Assembly (NCBI RefSeq): GCF_000942395.1
Contig: NZ_LN812103.1
Coordinates: forward strand, 1,162,906-1,226,905
Direction: 5' to 3'
DNA: 64,000 nucleotides
Source: Risungbinella massiliensis
Lineage (GTDB): Bacteria; Bacillota; Bacilli; Thermoactinomycetales; Thermoactinomycetaceae
The position numbers and the translations under genes are program-made. The notes under the pieces were generated by a model that searched no databases, had not been told where the DNA came from, and saw only the letters and a program-made list of their open reading frames with translations. Positions 34,404 through 44,390 of this stretch are shown piece by piece (position 1 is the first letter of the stretch; each line of letters starts with the position of its first letter).

Positions 34404-35256
34404 AGACTTCCGCAACAAAGTGAAACCAAACTGGTGCCCAGGTTGTGGTGACTTCTCCGTGTTGGCCGCCATGCAGCGTGCTTTTGCCAATCAGGGACTA
34501 GAACCAGAAGATGTTGCAATCGTTTCTGGGATCGGCTGTTCTGGACGTATCTCTGGATATGTAAATGCTTATGGTCTCCATGGTGTGCATGGTCGTGCTC
34601 TACCAATTGCACAAGGCTTAAAATTGGCAAACCGTGATTTGACAGTCGTGGCTGCAGGTGGAGATGGGGATGGATTTGCGATCGGAATGGGGCATACCGT
34701 TCATGCAATCCGCCGGAATGTGAACATCACCTACATTGTCATGGACAACCAAATCTATGGTCTCACCAAAGGCCAAACCTCTCCACGTAGTGAAATGGGC
34801 TTCAAAACCAAAAGTACTCCAAATGGATCGATTGAATCGGCGATCTCTCCAATGGAAATGGCACTTACGGTTGGTGCAGGTTTCGTAGCACAGTCTGTCT
34901 CCAGTGATCTAAAAGGTTTAACCAACGTAATCGAAGAGGGTATCAAACACGAAGGTTTCTCGTTGATCAACGTGTACAGCCCATGTGTAACATATAATAA
35001 AATCAACACCTACGACTGGTTCAAACAAAACATTGTAAACCTGAGTGACATTCCAGACTATGACCCAAGTGACCGTGGTCTTGCAATGAAAACATTGATG
35101 GAACACAATGGTCTTATTACCGGTATTATCTACCAAAATAAAGAAAAACCTTCTTATGAAAGCATGATCAAAGGCTTCCGTGATGAAGCACTAGCAAAAC
35201 AAGATCTTTCTATTTCCAAAGAGCAGTTCGACAAGCTCGTTGGAGAATTTGCGTAA
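34390..35256 (+). CDS. korB: 2-oxoacid:ferredoxin oxidoreductase, beta subunit
   Basis: A 288-residue thiamine-diphosphate subunit: NWCPGCGDFSVL at residues 13-24, GIGCSGRISGYVNAYGLHGVHGRALPIAQGLK, and the TPP/Mg motif GGDGDGFAIGMGH followed by DNQIYGLTKGQTSPRS. There is no extra ferredoxin domain; the CPGC cysteines probably contribute to the single 4Fe-4S cluster, as known for this class. ATG 34390 follows AAGGAG and overlaps the alpha gene by 14 bases. A strong terminator follows. Confidence 0.93.
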   Translation: MATFKDFRNKVKPNWCPGCGDFSVLAAMQRAFANQGLEPEDVAIVSGIGCSGRISGYVNAYGLHGVHGRALPIAQGLKLANRDLTVVAAGGDGDGFAIGMGHTVHAIRRNVNITYIVMDNQIYGLTKGQTSPRSEMGFKTKSTPNGSIESAISPMEMALTVGAGFVAQSVSSDLKGLTNVIEEGIKHEGFSLINVYSPCVTYNKINTYDWFKQNIVNLSDIPDYDPSDRGLAMKTLMEHNGLITGIIYQNKEKPSYESMIKGFRDEALAKQDLSISKEQFDKLVGEFA

Positions 35257-35278
35257 AAAAGATATAGTCATTTACCAT

Positions 35279-35317
35279 AAAAAGACTCCTAGAATTTATA
35301 AATTCTGGAGTCTTTTT
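35279..35317. terminator. Terminator after korB
   Basis: An AAAAGACTCC-AGAATT / AATTCT-GGAGTCTTTT stem with one mismatch and seven T; A-rich on the left, so it may also stop transcription from the P450 side. Confidence 0.88.
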
Positions 35318-35377
35318 TGTTATTTGTTGCTATTGAATTTGATAAGTAATTTGCACAGTAAGTCTGATAAATACATT

Positions 35378-36803
35378 CTAATTTACAGGAAAATCAACTA
35401 GTTGGTTAATGGACCCGCGAACAGATACTTGTTGAAAACGATAGTCTTGTCGGAAAAGTTGCATGGGCATTCCATATTTAGGACGCATTAAAAGATTTGG
35501 TTCGATTTTTGTATTAGGGATTACGGAGAAACGATACTGCTGAAGGAGTGTTGCTAATACTACTTTCAATTCCTGCATGGCAAAGGACCAACCGATACAC
35601 ATGTGTGGTCCAGCACTGAATGGTAGGTACTCATATGGAGATCGTTTGAGAGTTGCCCAACGCTCAGGTTGAAAGTGATCCGGATTGTCATATAGTTCAG
35701 GTAAGCGATGAGTTATAAATTGACTGAAAATGATATTGGATCCATTGGGTAGATCAAAGCCGCCGAGATTGCATGGAGCGTTTGTTATTCTAGTGCCAAT
35801 ACTTGCTGGCGGAAGTAAACGCAAGGTCTCTTTAACAATACCTTCGAGTAGTGGGAGTTTAGGTAGTTTTTCAATGGTTGGTGGATTGCCATGCAAAGTT
35901 CCAGCAAGTTCATCAAGAAGATCAACAAGCACTTTAGGGTGCTGACACAGCAAGAAGATCGCCCAAGTTAATGCATTCGCGGTGGTTTCATGTCCTGCGA
36001 CAAATAATGAAAATGTGTGACCAATAAGTTCTTCATCACTCAGCTTTGCTCCATCTTCATCATAGGCATCTATCAGAGATACTAGTATATCTGTTGCATT
36101 TGAATCTGATTGTGCCCGCTTTTGTTCTATCAACGATTGTATAAAGACATCCAATTGTTCAGCTATACGTAAGGTTCGATAGTAAGGTGTTCCTGGAAAA
36201 TTGATGGGAACTAGTGCAACTAGTGGTAGGGATTTTGTCATACGTTCGATAAGTATGCTAACATGATTTAGTTCGATTTCGTTATATATTCCAAAGAGTG
36301 TTTTTACAGCAATCCTTTGTGTCAAGTTTTTCATTTCAAGGTTCAAATCAATGACTGATCGATCTTGCCAGTCATCGAGTAATTGATGTGTAAGTGTAAC
36401 CATATCATTGCAATATTGTATTATTTGTTGTTTATGGAACGCCGGTTGTATAAGGCGACGATGTTGTTTATGCTTTTCTCCAGTCATGAGTGAAAGGTTG
36501 TTAAAAAACATCCGACCTAATACATTCTCTTTTGGTAACTTATCTAAAAGTGTAGCACTGGCACCAAAGAGATCTGGATTGGTTAGCAGTTGATAGTTTA
36601 GTTCTGGTCCAAAGGCAAAGATATAAGAAGTATCCCCCCCGTTTTAGTGAGACCAGTTTTCCATAAGTTTTATACAACCAGCGTGAGTAGGTAAGAGGGT
36701 TCCGATAAAACTTGAGCAAGTTCATTCTCCATCCAAGCAAAGCATGTGGTCCAGGTATGGTCTGTTGTGGTGTAAAACTTGCATTCCCCTTTAAATGTCC
36801 CAT
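35378..36803 (-). pseudogene. Cytochrome P450 with one frameshift in a G7 run
   Basis: The full gene would encode about 474 residues. The N-terminal 50 residues (ATG 36803, SD AGAGGTG; TIPGPHALLGWRMNLLKFYRNPLTY, KTYGKLVSLKRG) are in one frame and the remainder in another. Moving frame at the seven-C run 36634-36640 (G7 in the coding strand) restores RGDTSYIFAFGPELNYQLLT and joins the rest without loss. The main part has AGHETTANA (I helix), ETLRLLP (ExxR), PERW and the heme loop FSAGPHMCIG. All catalytic parts are present, so one base is the only defect. It is divergent from a TetR gene, probably its regulator. Sequencing error or slippage at the run is equally possible. Confidence 0.85.
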
Positions 36804-36900
36804 CCATACACCTCTTTTGAATGAAATGAATAAAAATGATTTATATATTTCATAATATCTGTTCACTAGGTTATAATCAATATATTTTGAATTTATTTTA

Positions 36901-36929
36901 TTGATTGATTACAAATCATTTAGTATATT
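36901..36929 (+). promoter_or_regulatory. Promoter of the TetR gene in the P450/TetR divergent region
   Basis: TTGATT (36901-36906), 17-base spacer, TATATT (36924-36929). The spacer contains short inverted repeats TGATT/AATCA that could be the repressor site. Confidence 0.5.
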
Positions 36930-36947
36930 ATGATCGAGGTGAAATAG

Positions 36948-37544
36948 ATGGATGGATATCAACGTCGAACGGAACTAAAGAAAATAAAAATTCGTAAAGC
37001 AGCTTTTGATTTATTTACTACATATGGAGTAGAAAAGGTTAGTATTGTGGAAATAGCAAAAGGTGCAAATGTATCACCAGTAACCATTTATAATTATTTT
37101 GGTAGCAAAGATGAGCTTTTAAAAAATGTAATTGCTGAATTTATGAATGAGTCAATTGAGAAATACGACGAGATATTAGAGGGAAATAGCCCTTTTCCTG
37201 AAAAAATGGAGAAAATCATATTCGATGGTAATGAGACTGCAAAAAAGTTGAACCTGGATTTTATTCAGTCAAATGTGAATAATCCACTCATTCTTGAATT
37301 TATGGATGACTTTTACCAAAAGAAAACACTTCCTCTAATGATAAAAATGATTGAACAAGGTAAGAAGGAAGGGTATGTAGACCAAAACATCTCCTTTGAT
37401 GCCATCTTAATCTACATTCAACTATTTAAAGAAGCACTAGCTCAACCAGATTTTTTTGCTCATACAAATCAAGCAGTGCTTTTAGATTTAAACAGACTCT
37501 TCTACTATGGCTTAATGGGTAAACCTCAAACCGATGTTGAATAA
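36948..37544 (+). CDS. TetR/AcrR-family regulator
   Basis: A 198-residue repressor. The N-terminal HTH is clear: RKAAFDLFTTYGVEKVSIVEIAKGANVSPVTIYNYFGSKDELLK, residues 16-60 (described, not copied in full). The ligand domain is helical and unremarkable. ATG 36948 follows GAGGTGAA. It is divergent from the cytochrome P450 gene with 144 bases between the starts, the usual layout for local control. Confidence 0.9.
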   Translation: MDGYQRRTELKKIKIRKAAFDLFTTYGVEKVSIVEIAKGANVSPVTIYNYFGSKDELLKNVIAEFMNESIEKYDEILEGNSPFPEKMEKIIFDGNETAKKLNLDFIQSNVNNPLILEFMDDFYQKKTLPLMIKMIEQGKKEGYVDQNISFDAILIYIQLFKEALAQPDFFAHTNQAVLLDLNRLFYYGLMGKPQTDVE

Positions 37545-37772
37545 CGTAAGCTGTACTAAAAATAAAAATGACATGACTGTTTTTGTTTGTAAAATACTAA
37601 CTAACTCAGTAAAAGGCCTTTATTCCTCTAGGCTCACCTATAGTAAACAGATTGAGAGAATGCTTTTTCCATCTTGTTGAGAATAAAAGGTTTGTATATC
37701 AATTCTTTTATTTGAAATAACTGATCTTGGTTAAACTATCAAGGAACCAAGATCAGGAACAGGGGTGGAGAA

Positions 37773-37997
37773 ATGAAGATAATAGGAGTCTATTTGTTCT
37801 TATTCTTGCTTGCTATAGGGATGACATTTGGGTTAAATCTTCTATTAGGAATTCCTATGACAGAAGCAATACAATTTCTCAATTCTCAGTCTTATGTACT
37901 TGAGCTTTCCGAAATAATCTTGATAATCCTATTTCTTTTATCTCCTTTTCTGCAAGTCCTCTGGCACTATATCAAAAAAAAGAGAGCTAACCAGTGA
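37773..37997 (+). CDS. Small two-helix membrane protein, 74 residues
   Basis: A 74-residue protein with two hydrophobic segments (VYLFLFLLAIGMTFGLNLLLG at 5-25 and LSEIILIILFLLSPFLQVLW at 45-64) and a basic tail HYIKKKRANQ. ATG 37773 follows GGGGTGGAG. I do not recognise a family with certainty. It is convergent with gerB and its stop overlaps the gerB stop region by 11 bases, sharing a bidirectional terminator. Small proteins of this kind (GerD or gerAD-like) sometimes accompany germinant receptors, but no motif proves it. Confidence 0.6.
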   Translation: MKIIGVYLFLFLLAIGMTFGLNLLLGIPMTEAIQFLNSQSYVLELSEIILIILFLLSPFLQVLWHYIKKKRANQ

Positions 37998-38017
37998 TGG
38001 TTTGCTCTCTTTTTTTG
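37974..38017. terminator. Bidirectional terminator between the 74-residue gene and gerB
   Basis: AAAAGAGC-AACC / GGTT-GCTCTCTTTT pairing with A run on the left and seven T on the right; overlaps both stop codons. Confidence 0.75.
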
Positions 38018-39098
38018 TATCGACTTTTCAAAAAATGAATGATCAGTAGTAGAAGAGGAATCCCAACTTGAAAAGGCAAATGAAGGAAGAATGGTACTAT
38101 TTCTAATCCTTCCTTAAGGTGTTCTGAAATGTTTGGGGCAATGATTAAAGAAAAAACAAGTAAAATACTGCCTATTGGTAAGATTAGTTGTCGATGGTTC
38201 TTGAATTGAAAAACATCCGTTGCTGCAAGGAGTGTAATGTAATAAAAGATGGTATATTTGAAAAAGCTCCCTATGACTAAAATTAAGGCAGATAATACGT
38301 CCAACCTCTGAAGAAATTTTTGGATATCTATTTTTCCCATAGTAGTTAGTAATGGAAAGGGAGCCCTTCCGACAACAGAACTTCCGAGAATACTAATATC
38401 TATAATGATCGTTAACGTGAGAATGATGCCACTCCAAATAAGAGCCTTCATTCCAACTTTAAAAACTTGTTCTCTCTCTCGGATATAAGGTAATAGCATA
38501 GTAAAAGCAATTATTTCTCCAAAGGGAAATGTGAAGACAGGAGGAAAAGCCGTTTGAAAGATTAATCGCCAATTTTCTCCTATGGGTAATAAGTTATGGA
38601 GGTCTACTAAGCCAGAGCAAACAATGCAAGAATAATACCTGCTAAATAAATAAAATTAAAGAATACCCCTGTTTTAGACAAACATTGAATCCCATGAAAT
38701 AAGAGATACATACTAGCAATAATCAATACTCCGATGATTACTAAAGTCGGGGTTTTATCTAACCAAGCAATTCTTAATAGGGTAGTAGTATCCATAAGTA
38801 CTCGTGCACTAATATACAAGAAATAAATTAAGTAGAGAAGACTAATCGGCCAACCAAGGTAATTTCCTAGAATTCGGCGTATATAGCTAGTTATTGGTTG
38901 AGTAGGGTATTGTTTGAAAAGCGTCGTATAGACCCCAAAAAGCGTAATTCCTCCTAAAAGAGCTAGAAGAATGGAAATCCAAGCGTCTTGCTTTGCTTCT
39001 AGACCTAAACCAATTACTACGGATGTACCTAACTCAAAAATAATAATTAAATGAAAAAATTGGCTTAGGGTCATTTTGGTGTTTTCCAATGTAATCAT
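37987..39098 (-). pseudogene. Spore germination protein GerB-type permease with one frameshift
   Basis: A 10-helix amino-acid-permease-like germinant receptor subunit of about 370 residues. The N-terminal 163 residues (MTLSQFFHLIIIFELGTSVVIGLG, YLGWPISLLYLIYFLYISARVL) end at TAG near 38607. The next bases in another frame give DLHNLLPIGENWRLIF, FPPVFTFPFGEIIAFTMLLPYIREREQVFKVG, the normal continuation of the family. One missing T at about 38605 explains the shift. The start overlaps gerC by 4 bases. Either the receptor is inactive or the base is an assembly error. Confidence 0.85.
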
Positions 39099-40291
39099 TC
39101 CTTGTCTACTTGATATGGATTGGTTCTTAAACCGGCATTTCGTACAGCTGATTGAACTTTCACTTTCACAAGTGCTTCAGAAAAAGAAGAGGACCATTTA
39201 TTTTTGTATTTAACCCATAAATCTGGATGGCTCCTATGTAATACCTCTCCAAATCCGAATATATCTGTTTTTTCTTCTTGAGCGATTTGAACAACCTCTT
39301 TTATATTTGTTTCCACTTCTTTTGATACTTTCTGTTCAATCTCTCGGATCACTTTCAGATCTTCTAAGTTTGTATAACATCCGCTTTCGATGATATCTCC
39401 TTCGATTAGGACGTTTACATCTATTGATAATTTACCTAATTTCTCCGTTATCCTTAATTCTGGTTTTGATCGTTCTAAGGGAAAGGAAATTCGGTTTTTC
39501 TCGTTGTCACAGTCTATTACTACAGTTAAATTGTGAACTGGATTTCGTACAAGGGTTACAGCATCATACAATCTCTTGTCTAACCAACGGATCAATTGAT
39601 CTTTTCGAAACATAGCTAACTCTTTAACGCCGATAATACCTGGATTTGCTTCTTTTACATTATCTTCTGAAGCAATTTTCTTCTCATCTCCTTCGATATA
39701 AACTCCAGGAATCACAAGCTCTTTTCCAGGACTTGAAAGGGCATCAATCACATCATTTACTTCGATTCTGAGATTTTCATCATTCCCGTTGTTTGTTCTT
39801 CCTAGTTTTTGGTCTAAATCGAATCCGGAAATACGGTCTAAATGGGATAAAGCGCTAACAAATTTTTTCGCAGGATGACCTTGTGCGATCAGAACTTGGT
39901 AACTAACCCTTCCTTCTGGATCTCGCTCTATTACATCAAAAAAACTCTTAATTCCTTCTCTTGCAAGGCTCTCTCCAATGACAATGACTCGTTTATGTGC
40001 AAAAAAAAGTTGCCGAGGAACTTTTAGAGTGGCATTAGTAGTGGCTTCATGAAGCGTATCACCTTCTGCTGAATAAACGAGAATGGAGGTAGCTGGATTG
40101 GTGGCAGTAGCTTGTGCCAATGTACTCGGATTGGCAACCTGAAAAGAAACCTCATAACGTTTCGCCCCCTCTAGCTTGTCGATCCCCATCGCTGTAACAA
40201 TCGCAATATCATTCAGCTCCCTATGATTCCAACAGCCAGTAGCAAAAAAGAATAGGACGAAACTAATAGAAAGTGACAACCATTTATTCAC
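39095..40291 (-). CDS. Spore germination lipoprotein, Ger(x)C family
   Basis: A 398-residue lipoprotein subunit of a germinant receptor. The signal segment LSLSISFVLFFFATGC ends in a lipobox at about residue 20, then WNHRELNDIAIVTAMGIDK, the family hallmark. The C-terminal part (EDLKVIREIEQKVSKEVE, DIFGFGEVLHRSHPDLW) is the conserved GerC domain. GTG 40291 is chosen because AAAGGGTG precedes it and the signal peptide follows; longer in-frame extensions run back through gerA. It overlaps gerA by 8 bases. Confidence 0.93.
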   Translation of the reverse strand: MNKWLSLSISFVLFFFATGCWNHRELNDIAIVTAMGIDKLEGAKRYEVSFQVANPSTLAQATATNPATSILVYSAEGDTLHEATTNATLKVPRQLFFAHKRVIVIGESLAREGIKSFFDVIERDPEGRVSYQVLIAQGHPAKKFVSALSHLDRISGFDLDQKLGRTNNGNDENLRIEVNDVIDALSSPGKELVIPGVYIEGDEKKIASEDNVKEANPGIIGVKELAMFRKDQLIRWLDKRLYDAVTLVRNPVHNLTVVIDCDNEKNRISFPLERSKPELRITEKLGKLSIDVNVLIEGDIIESGCYTNLEDLKVIREIEQKVSKEVETNIKEVVQIAQEEKTDIFGFGEVLHRSHPDLWVKYKNKWSSSFSEALVKVKVQSAVRNAGLRTNPYQVDKE

Positions 40292-41864
40292 TCTTTTCAC
40301 CCTTTGGTAATTGAATGGAAAACTTCTTGTCTTTTGGAATACGAATAGGATTCTCTGTGTGTAATGTCTTGGGACGAGACCGAAGTGCCCACAATGGAAC
40401 ACGTACAATCGTATCTTTTTGATCCTCTTTAATATAAGGAGAGAATGGCGCAAGATATGGAACCCCAAAGGAATGCAAGGTGTTCATATGGGCAACGATT
40501 AAAATAGTTCCAATGGTTACTCCGAATAATCCTAAAGTTGCTGCTAAGAAGATTAATGGAAAACGAACCAAACGTGCTGAAATTGCAATAGGAAATGAGG
40601 GAGTGGCAAAGCTAGCGATCGCAGTGATTGCGACAACTATTACCATAGCAGGTGATACAAGTCCGGCAGTAACCGCAGTTTCTCCAATTACAATTGCTCC
40701 AACAATGGTTACTGCTGTATTTAAAGCTTTTGGAGCTCGAATCCCAGCCTCTCGAATTACTTCAAATGTTAATTCCATTGCAAGAGCTTCTATTAGCGAG
40801 GGAAAAGGAAGATTTTCACGCTGACCTGCCAAATTGACCAGAAGCTGAGTAGGAATCATTTCTGGATGAAAGGCTGTTAAAGCAACATATATAGATGGCG
40901 CTAAAATAGAGACGATAAAAGAAAAGTACCGAATAATACGAAGAAAAGTGGCGATGTCATACCGTTGAGCATAGTCTTCTACAGATTGAAAAAACTGTGT
41001 AAAACTAGTAGGAGCAACCAAAACATATGGTGTATTATCTATAAAAATGGCAACTCGCCCCTCCAAGAGATTTCCGGCGATAACATCAGGTCTTTCTGTA
41101 GAAAAAACAGTTGGAAAGGGAGAAAAGGCTTTATCTTCTATAAAAGATTCTAGATATCCTGATTCCAAAACACCATCGATCTCAATTTCCGAAAGTTTTT
41201 GGATAACTTCATCCACTATTTTCCGATTTACTACTCCATTGATATACATTACGGAAACGGTCGTTTGAGAGATATTTCCAATGGTAAGTTGATGCATCCA
41301 TAAATTTGGGCTTTTAATACGACGTCGCACTAATGCAATGTTCGTTTGTATTGATTCCGTAAAACTATCTTTTGGACCTCGAATCACAGTTTGAGAGGTA
41401 GGTTCAGAAATTGGCTTAGTTACCCCACCAGCTACATTGGCAATTAATGCTGAGGGAAAGCCTTCAATAAATAAAATCGTACTACCAGATAATAGTGCAG
41501 TGATAATCTGCTTCCAATTATTCTCACTACGCAAATTAGCATTAGAAAGAACATGCTTTCGAATGAACTCATAGGTATTTTGGACTTTTTGTTCAGTTGG
41601 ACTGTAGTAGTTTAAGATTGGTTGTACAATGGATTGATTGATTATGTCTTCTTTTACTAAACCGCTGATATAGACGATTCCAACTGGAGTTTTGGTCATA
41701 TAATCTGGATAGATGGTTCGTTGTATTAAATCAGGGCTTGATCCTAAATCTTTGGATAGACGGTTCAAGTTCTCTTTACTGAATGAGGAAAGGGGACTTT
41801 CTTTGATTACATCACTTTTTAAATCAAAAACTGTTTTTTTCTGATCTTTTCTGACCCATCTCAT
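40284..41864 (-). CDS. Spore germination protein GerA family
   Basis: A 526-residue receptor subunit: a large cytoplasmic N-terminal part (residues 1-300, with PVGIVYISGLVKEDIIN, VIRGPKDSFTESIQTNIALVRRRIK, LLEGRVAIFIDNTPYVLVAP) and several C-terminal membrane helices (VSILAPSIYVALTAFHPEMIPTQLL, ANLAGQRENLPFPSLIEALAMELTFEVIREAGIR region). ATG 41864 follows AAGAGGT. CATACTA, a sigma-G/F-like -10, lies 28 bases upstream on this strand, but no good -35 is seen. The operon order is A-C-B. A MITE-like repeat sits 61 bases upstream. Confidence 0.94.
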   Translation of the reverse strand: MRWVRKDQKKTVFDLKSDVIKESPLSSFSKENLNRLSKDLGSSPDLIQRTIYPDYMTKTPVGIVYISGLVKEDIINQSIVQPILNYYSPTEQKVQNTYEFIRKHVLSNANLRSENNWKQIITALLSGSTILFIEGFPSALIANVAGGVTKPISEPTSQTVIRGPKDSFTESIQTNIALVRRRIKSPNLWMHQLTIGNISQTTVSVMYINGVVNRKIVDEVIQKLSEIEIDGVLESGYLESFIEDKAFSPFPTVFSTERPDVIAGNLLEGRVAIFIDNTPYVLVAPTSFTQFFQSVEDYAQRYDIATFLRIIRYFSFIVSILAPSIYVALTAFHPEMIPTQLLVNLAGQRENLPFPSLIEALAMELTFEVIREAGIRAPKALNTAVTIVGAIVIGETAVTAGLVSPAMVIVVAITAIASFATPSFPIAISARLVRFPLIFLAATLGLFGVTIGTILIVAHMNTLHSFGVPYLAPFSPYIKEDQKDTIVRVPLWALRSRPKTLHTENPIRIPKDKKFSIQLPKGEKSE

Positions 41865-41924
41865 AAGATACCTCTTACCAAATTTTTCTGTTAGTATGAC
41901 CCACTTAATGAATAAAATGTATTA

Positions 41925-42089
41925 GAGCATGTTGCATAATGAACCTAAAGCCAGAGGTTTTCCCCTTTTGAGATGAGACTAATATGAGTGGTAGGGAGTC
42001 AGAGCAGATCCCTCAGGACAGACAGGACAAGCAGAAGCGGGAAAACCGGCGTCGCGCCTACATTTAACTTGGATTAATGCAACAAGTTA
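41925..42089 (+). mobile_element. MITE-like repeat, copy 1 (165 bp)
   Basis: Starts GAGCATGTTGCATAAT and ends ATTAATGCAACAAGTTA, imperfect terminal inverted repeats. It is flanked by the direct repeat GTATTA (41919-41924 and 42090-42095). Inside, GGTTTTCCC and GGGAAAACC can pair. It shares most of its length with copies at 55963 and 63804 and has about 25 extra bases near 42010-42035. No coding capacity. It fills most of the 340-base gap between gerA and the next gene. Confidence 0.85.
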
Positions 42090-42204
42090 GTATTAGATAC
42101 ACCTATGGTGTTTTACAAAACAATAAAGTAACAACTTAACGTTGAGTCTGATTTTCTGGTTACGTTATCTTGAAAGAATCATTAATAGAAAGGACAGATG
42201 ATTA

Positions 42205-42951
42205 GTGAATCGACTAATTGTATTAGGTTGCCATTCCCCTTCCCCTGGTCCAGGAGGGGCTACACCTGGATATTTGCTACAAGTGAAAGAAAAAAACTAC
42301 TTAATTGATTGTGGAAGTGGTGTGCTTGCTCAGCTCGCTAAGTATATTCCGTTAGCTAAGTTAGATGGTGTTTTTCTTTCGCATTTGCACTCCGACCATT
42401 TTTCTGACTTCTTGACGTTGCAATATGGAATTTGGTTATCTCTTCATTTGAAGGAAAGAACGAACAGTGTCCCTGTCTATTCACCAAACCGACCAATAGA
42501 TCGTTTTAAAATGCTGCCATATAAAGAAGCATTTGAAGTCCTAGAAATATCAGAAGGTCTAGAAGTTACATTAGCTGAAAATGCAAGTATCCGATTTTAT
42601 CAGACAGAGCATGCGATCCCTTGCTATGCAATGAGAATACAAGTTGGTTCTACTACCATTTTGTACGGCGCGGATTCCGGCCCCAATACAAATTGGAGTA
42701 AGATGGAGCGTAATCCTAATCTTGCAATTCTCGAATCTACTTTTCCTATATCGATGGAACCAAAAGAACCAACTGGGCATCTTTCCTCCCGACAAGCAGG
42801 TCAAGTAGCGAAGCAAATGCAAGCAAAAGAACTCTGGCTAACTCATCTTTATCCAGCGATTAATCCAGAATTATTGGTGAAGGAAGCAAAAGCAAGCTAC
42901 CAAGGAAAAATTCAAGCTGCTTACTCTGGATTGAGTTTTGAGTTCAACTAG
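42205..42951 (+). CDS. Metallo-beta-lactamase-fold hydrolase (YhfI-like)
   Basis: A 248-residue MBL-fold protein of the RNase Z-like branch: VLGCHSPSPGPGGATPGYLLQ at 4-24, LIDCGSGV, the metal motif HLHSDHFSDF near 60-69, FYQTEHAIPCYAMRI, LYGADSGPNTNW and the final H in LWLTHLYPAI. B. subtilis YhfI has the same beginning. It lacks the RNase Z exosite arm, so a small-molecule hydrolase is more likely. GTG 42205 follows AAGGACAG. Confidence 0.85.
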   Translation: MNRLIVLGCHSPSPGPGGATPGYLLQVKEKNYLIDCGSGVLAQLAKYIPLAKLDGVFLSHLHSDHFSDFLTLQYGIWLSLHLKERTNSVPVYSPNRPIDRFKMLPYKEAFEVLEISEGLEVTLAENASIRFYQTEHAIPCYAMRIQVGSTTILYGADSGPNTNWSKMERNPNLAILESTFPISMEPKEPTGHLSSRQAGQVAKQMQAKELWLTHLYPAINPELLVKEAKASYQGKIQAAYSGLSFEFN

Positions 42952-42994
42952 AAAAATACGAACTATCGAGATATAATAAGAGGAAATGTTCGTT

Positions 42995-43025
42995 GGACAG
43001 GATGATTCCTGTCCTGTTATTTTTT
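42995..43025 (+). terminator. Terminator/attenuator between the MBL gene and xpt
   Basis: An 8-bp perfect stem (GGACAGGA with TCCTGTCC), TGAT loop, T-rich tail. It ends 3 bases before the xpt SD region. Confidence 0.75.
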
Positions 43026-43027
43026 AG

Positions 43028-43633
<606 letters not shown>

Positions 43634-43652
43634 TTTGATTCTATCTACTATT

Positions 43653-43685
43653 AAAAAACCTGCCAATTTAGGCAGGTTTTTTTAA
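43653..43685. terminator. Bidirectional terminator between xpt and the CAAX-type protease gene
   Basis: A 12-bp perfect stem (AAAAAACCTGCC with GGCAGGTTTTTT) and 6-base loop, flanked by A and T runs. Confidence 0.9.
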
Positions 43686-44338
43686 GCAAAAAAATTAACA
43701 TGTAGAAACCCTGTAAATGCAAAAAAGTTAGTTAATATGTGAGCTATGGTAGAGGGAATAATCGTTTGGTATCGATAGGAATACCAACCCCAAACCAACC
43801 CCATAAAAAGGGCACCTCCTACAAAGGCAGTTATTCCACCTTCCATTCCTGAATCTCTAACCAATGCAGGTGCAAAATGCCATGCAGTAAAACATATTGT
43901 TGGATATAGAAAGCCCCACCAAATGCTTCGTGGAAATATCATCGGATAAACTTTTCTCCACAATAGTTCTTCTAAAGGAGCATTGATAAGAGCAAATAAG
44001 AGGGCAAGGAAGATCACATTCCGGTCAACAATGGTTACATACTCAGAGAATACAACAATTCCAGTAGAAACAGCAGGTAAAAATACTAGAAATAGAGCAA
44101 CTAGATTTGATTGTTGATCCACAATGGGTGCATATAGTTGTTTTAAACCGATTTTCCGTTTGAAACAAACTATTATTGTAAGGGGAATACACCAAAGAAA
44201 CCAATAGAAAAGAAAACCGAGTAGATACCCCCATGTATGATCCCACAAATCGAATAATTGAAACGCGATAACCTGAACGATAACTAGTAAAGGAGCTAGC
44301 AGGATTAGTGCTTTTTGTTGACTGGATAAGACATTCAT
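43682..44338 (-). CDS. CPBP (CAAX-like) intramembrane metalloprotease 1
   Basis: A 218-residue membrane protein with about six to seven helices and the Abi/CPBP motifs: APLEELLWRKVYP (EE-xxx-R) near 126-138 and FTAWHFAPAL (conserved His) near 162. Family members act in immunity to self bacteriocins or protein processing; no bacteriocin gene is next to it. ATG 44338 is 6 bases after GGAGGGA on this strand; the preceding TTG at 44341 is also in frame. A TetR gene lies upstream in the same direction. Confidence 0.85.
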   Translation of the reverse strand: MNVLSSQQKALILLAPLLVIVQVIAFQLFDLWDHTWGYLLGFLFYWFLWCIPLTIIVCFKRKIGLKQLYAPIVDQQSNLVALFLVFLPAVSTGIVVFSEYVTIVDRNVIFLALLFALINAPLEELLWRKVYPMIFPRSIWWGFLYPTICFTAWHFAPALVRDSGMEGGITAFVGGALFMGLVWGWYSYRYQTIIPSTIAHILTNFFAFTGFLHVNFFA

Positions 44339-44390
44339 CAAGATCCCTCCATTTGTTATATAATGAACCTGTGTTCATTTTTTGATGATT

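Noticed and set aside
35378-36866. Two separate genes, a short P450-like and a main P450 gene
   Set aside because: The pieces join into one normal P450 when one base is removed from the G7 run; neither is complete alone.
40292-40468. N-terminal extension of the GerC-type protein
   Set aside because: The extension lies entirely within gerA; the lipoprotein signal and ribosome site place the start at 40291.
41892-41925. Full sigma-G promoter of gerA
   Set aside because: The CATACTA box is good but no TGMATA-like -35 lies at 17-18 bases, so it is not listed as a promoter.
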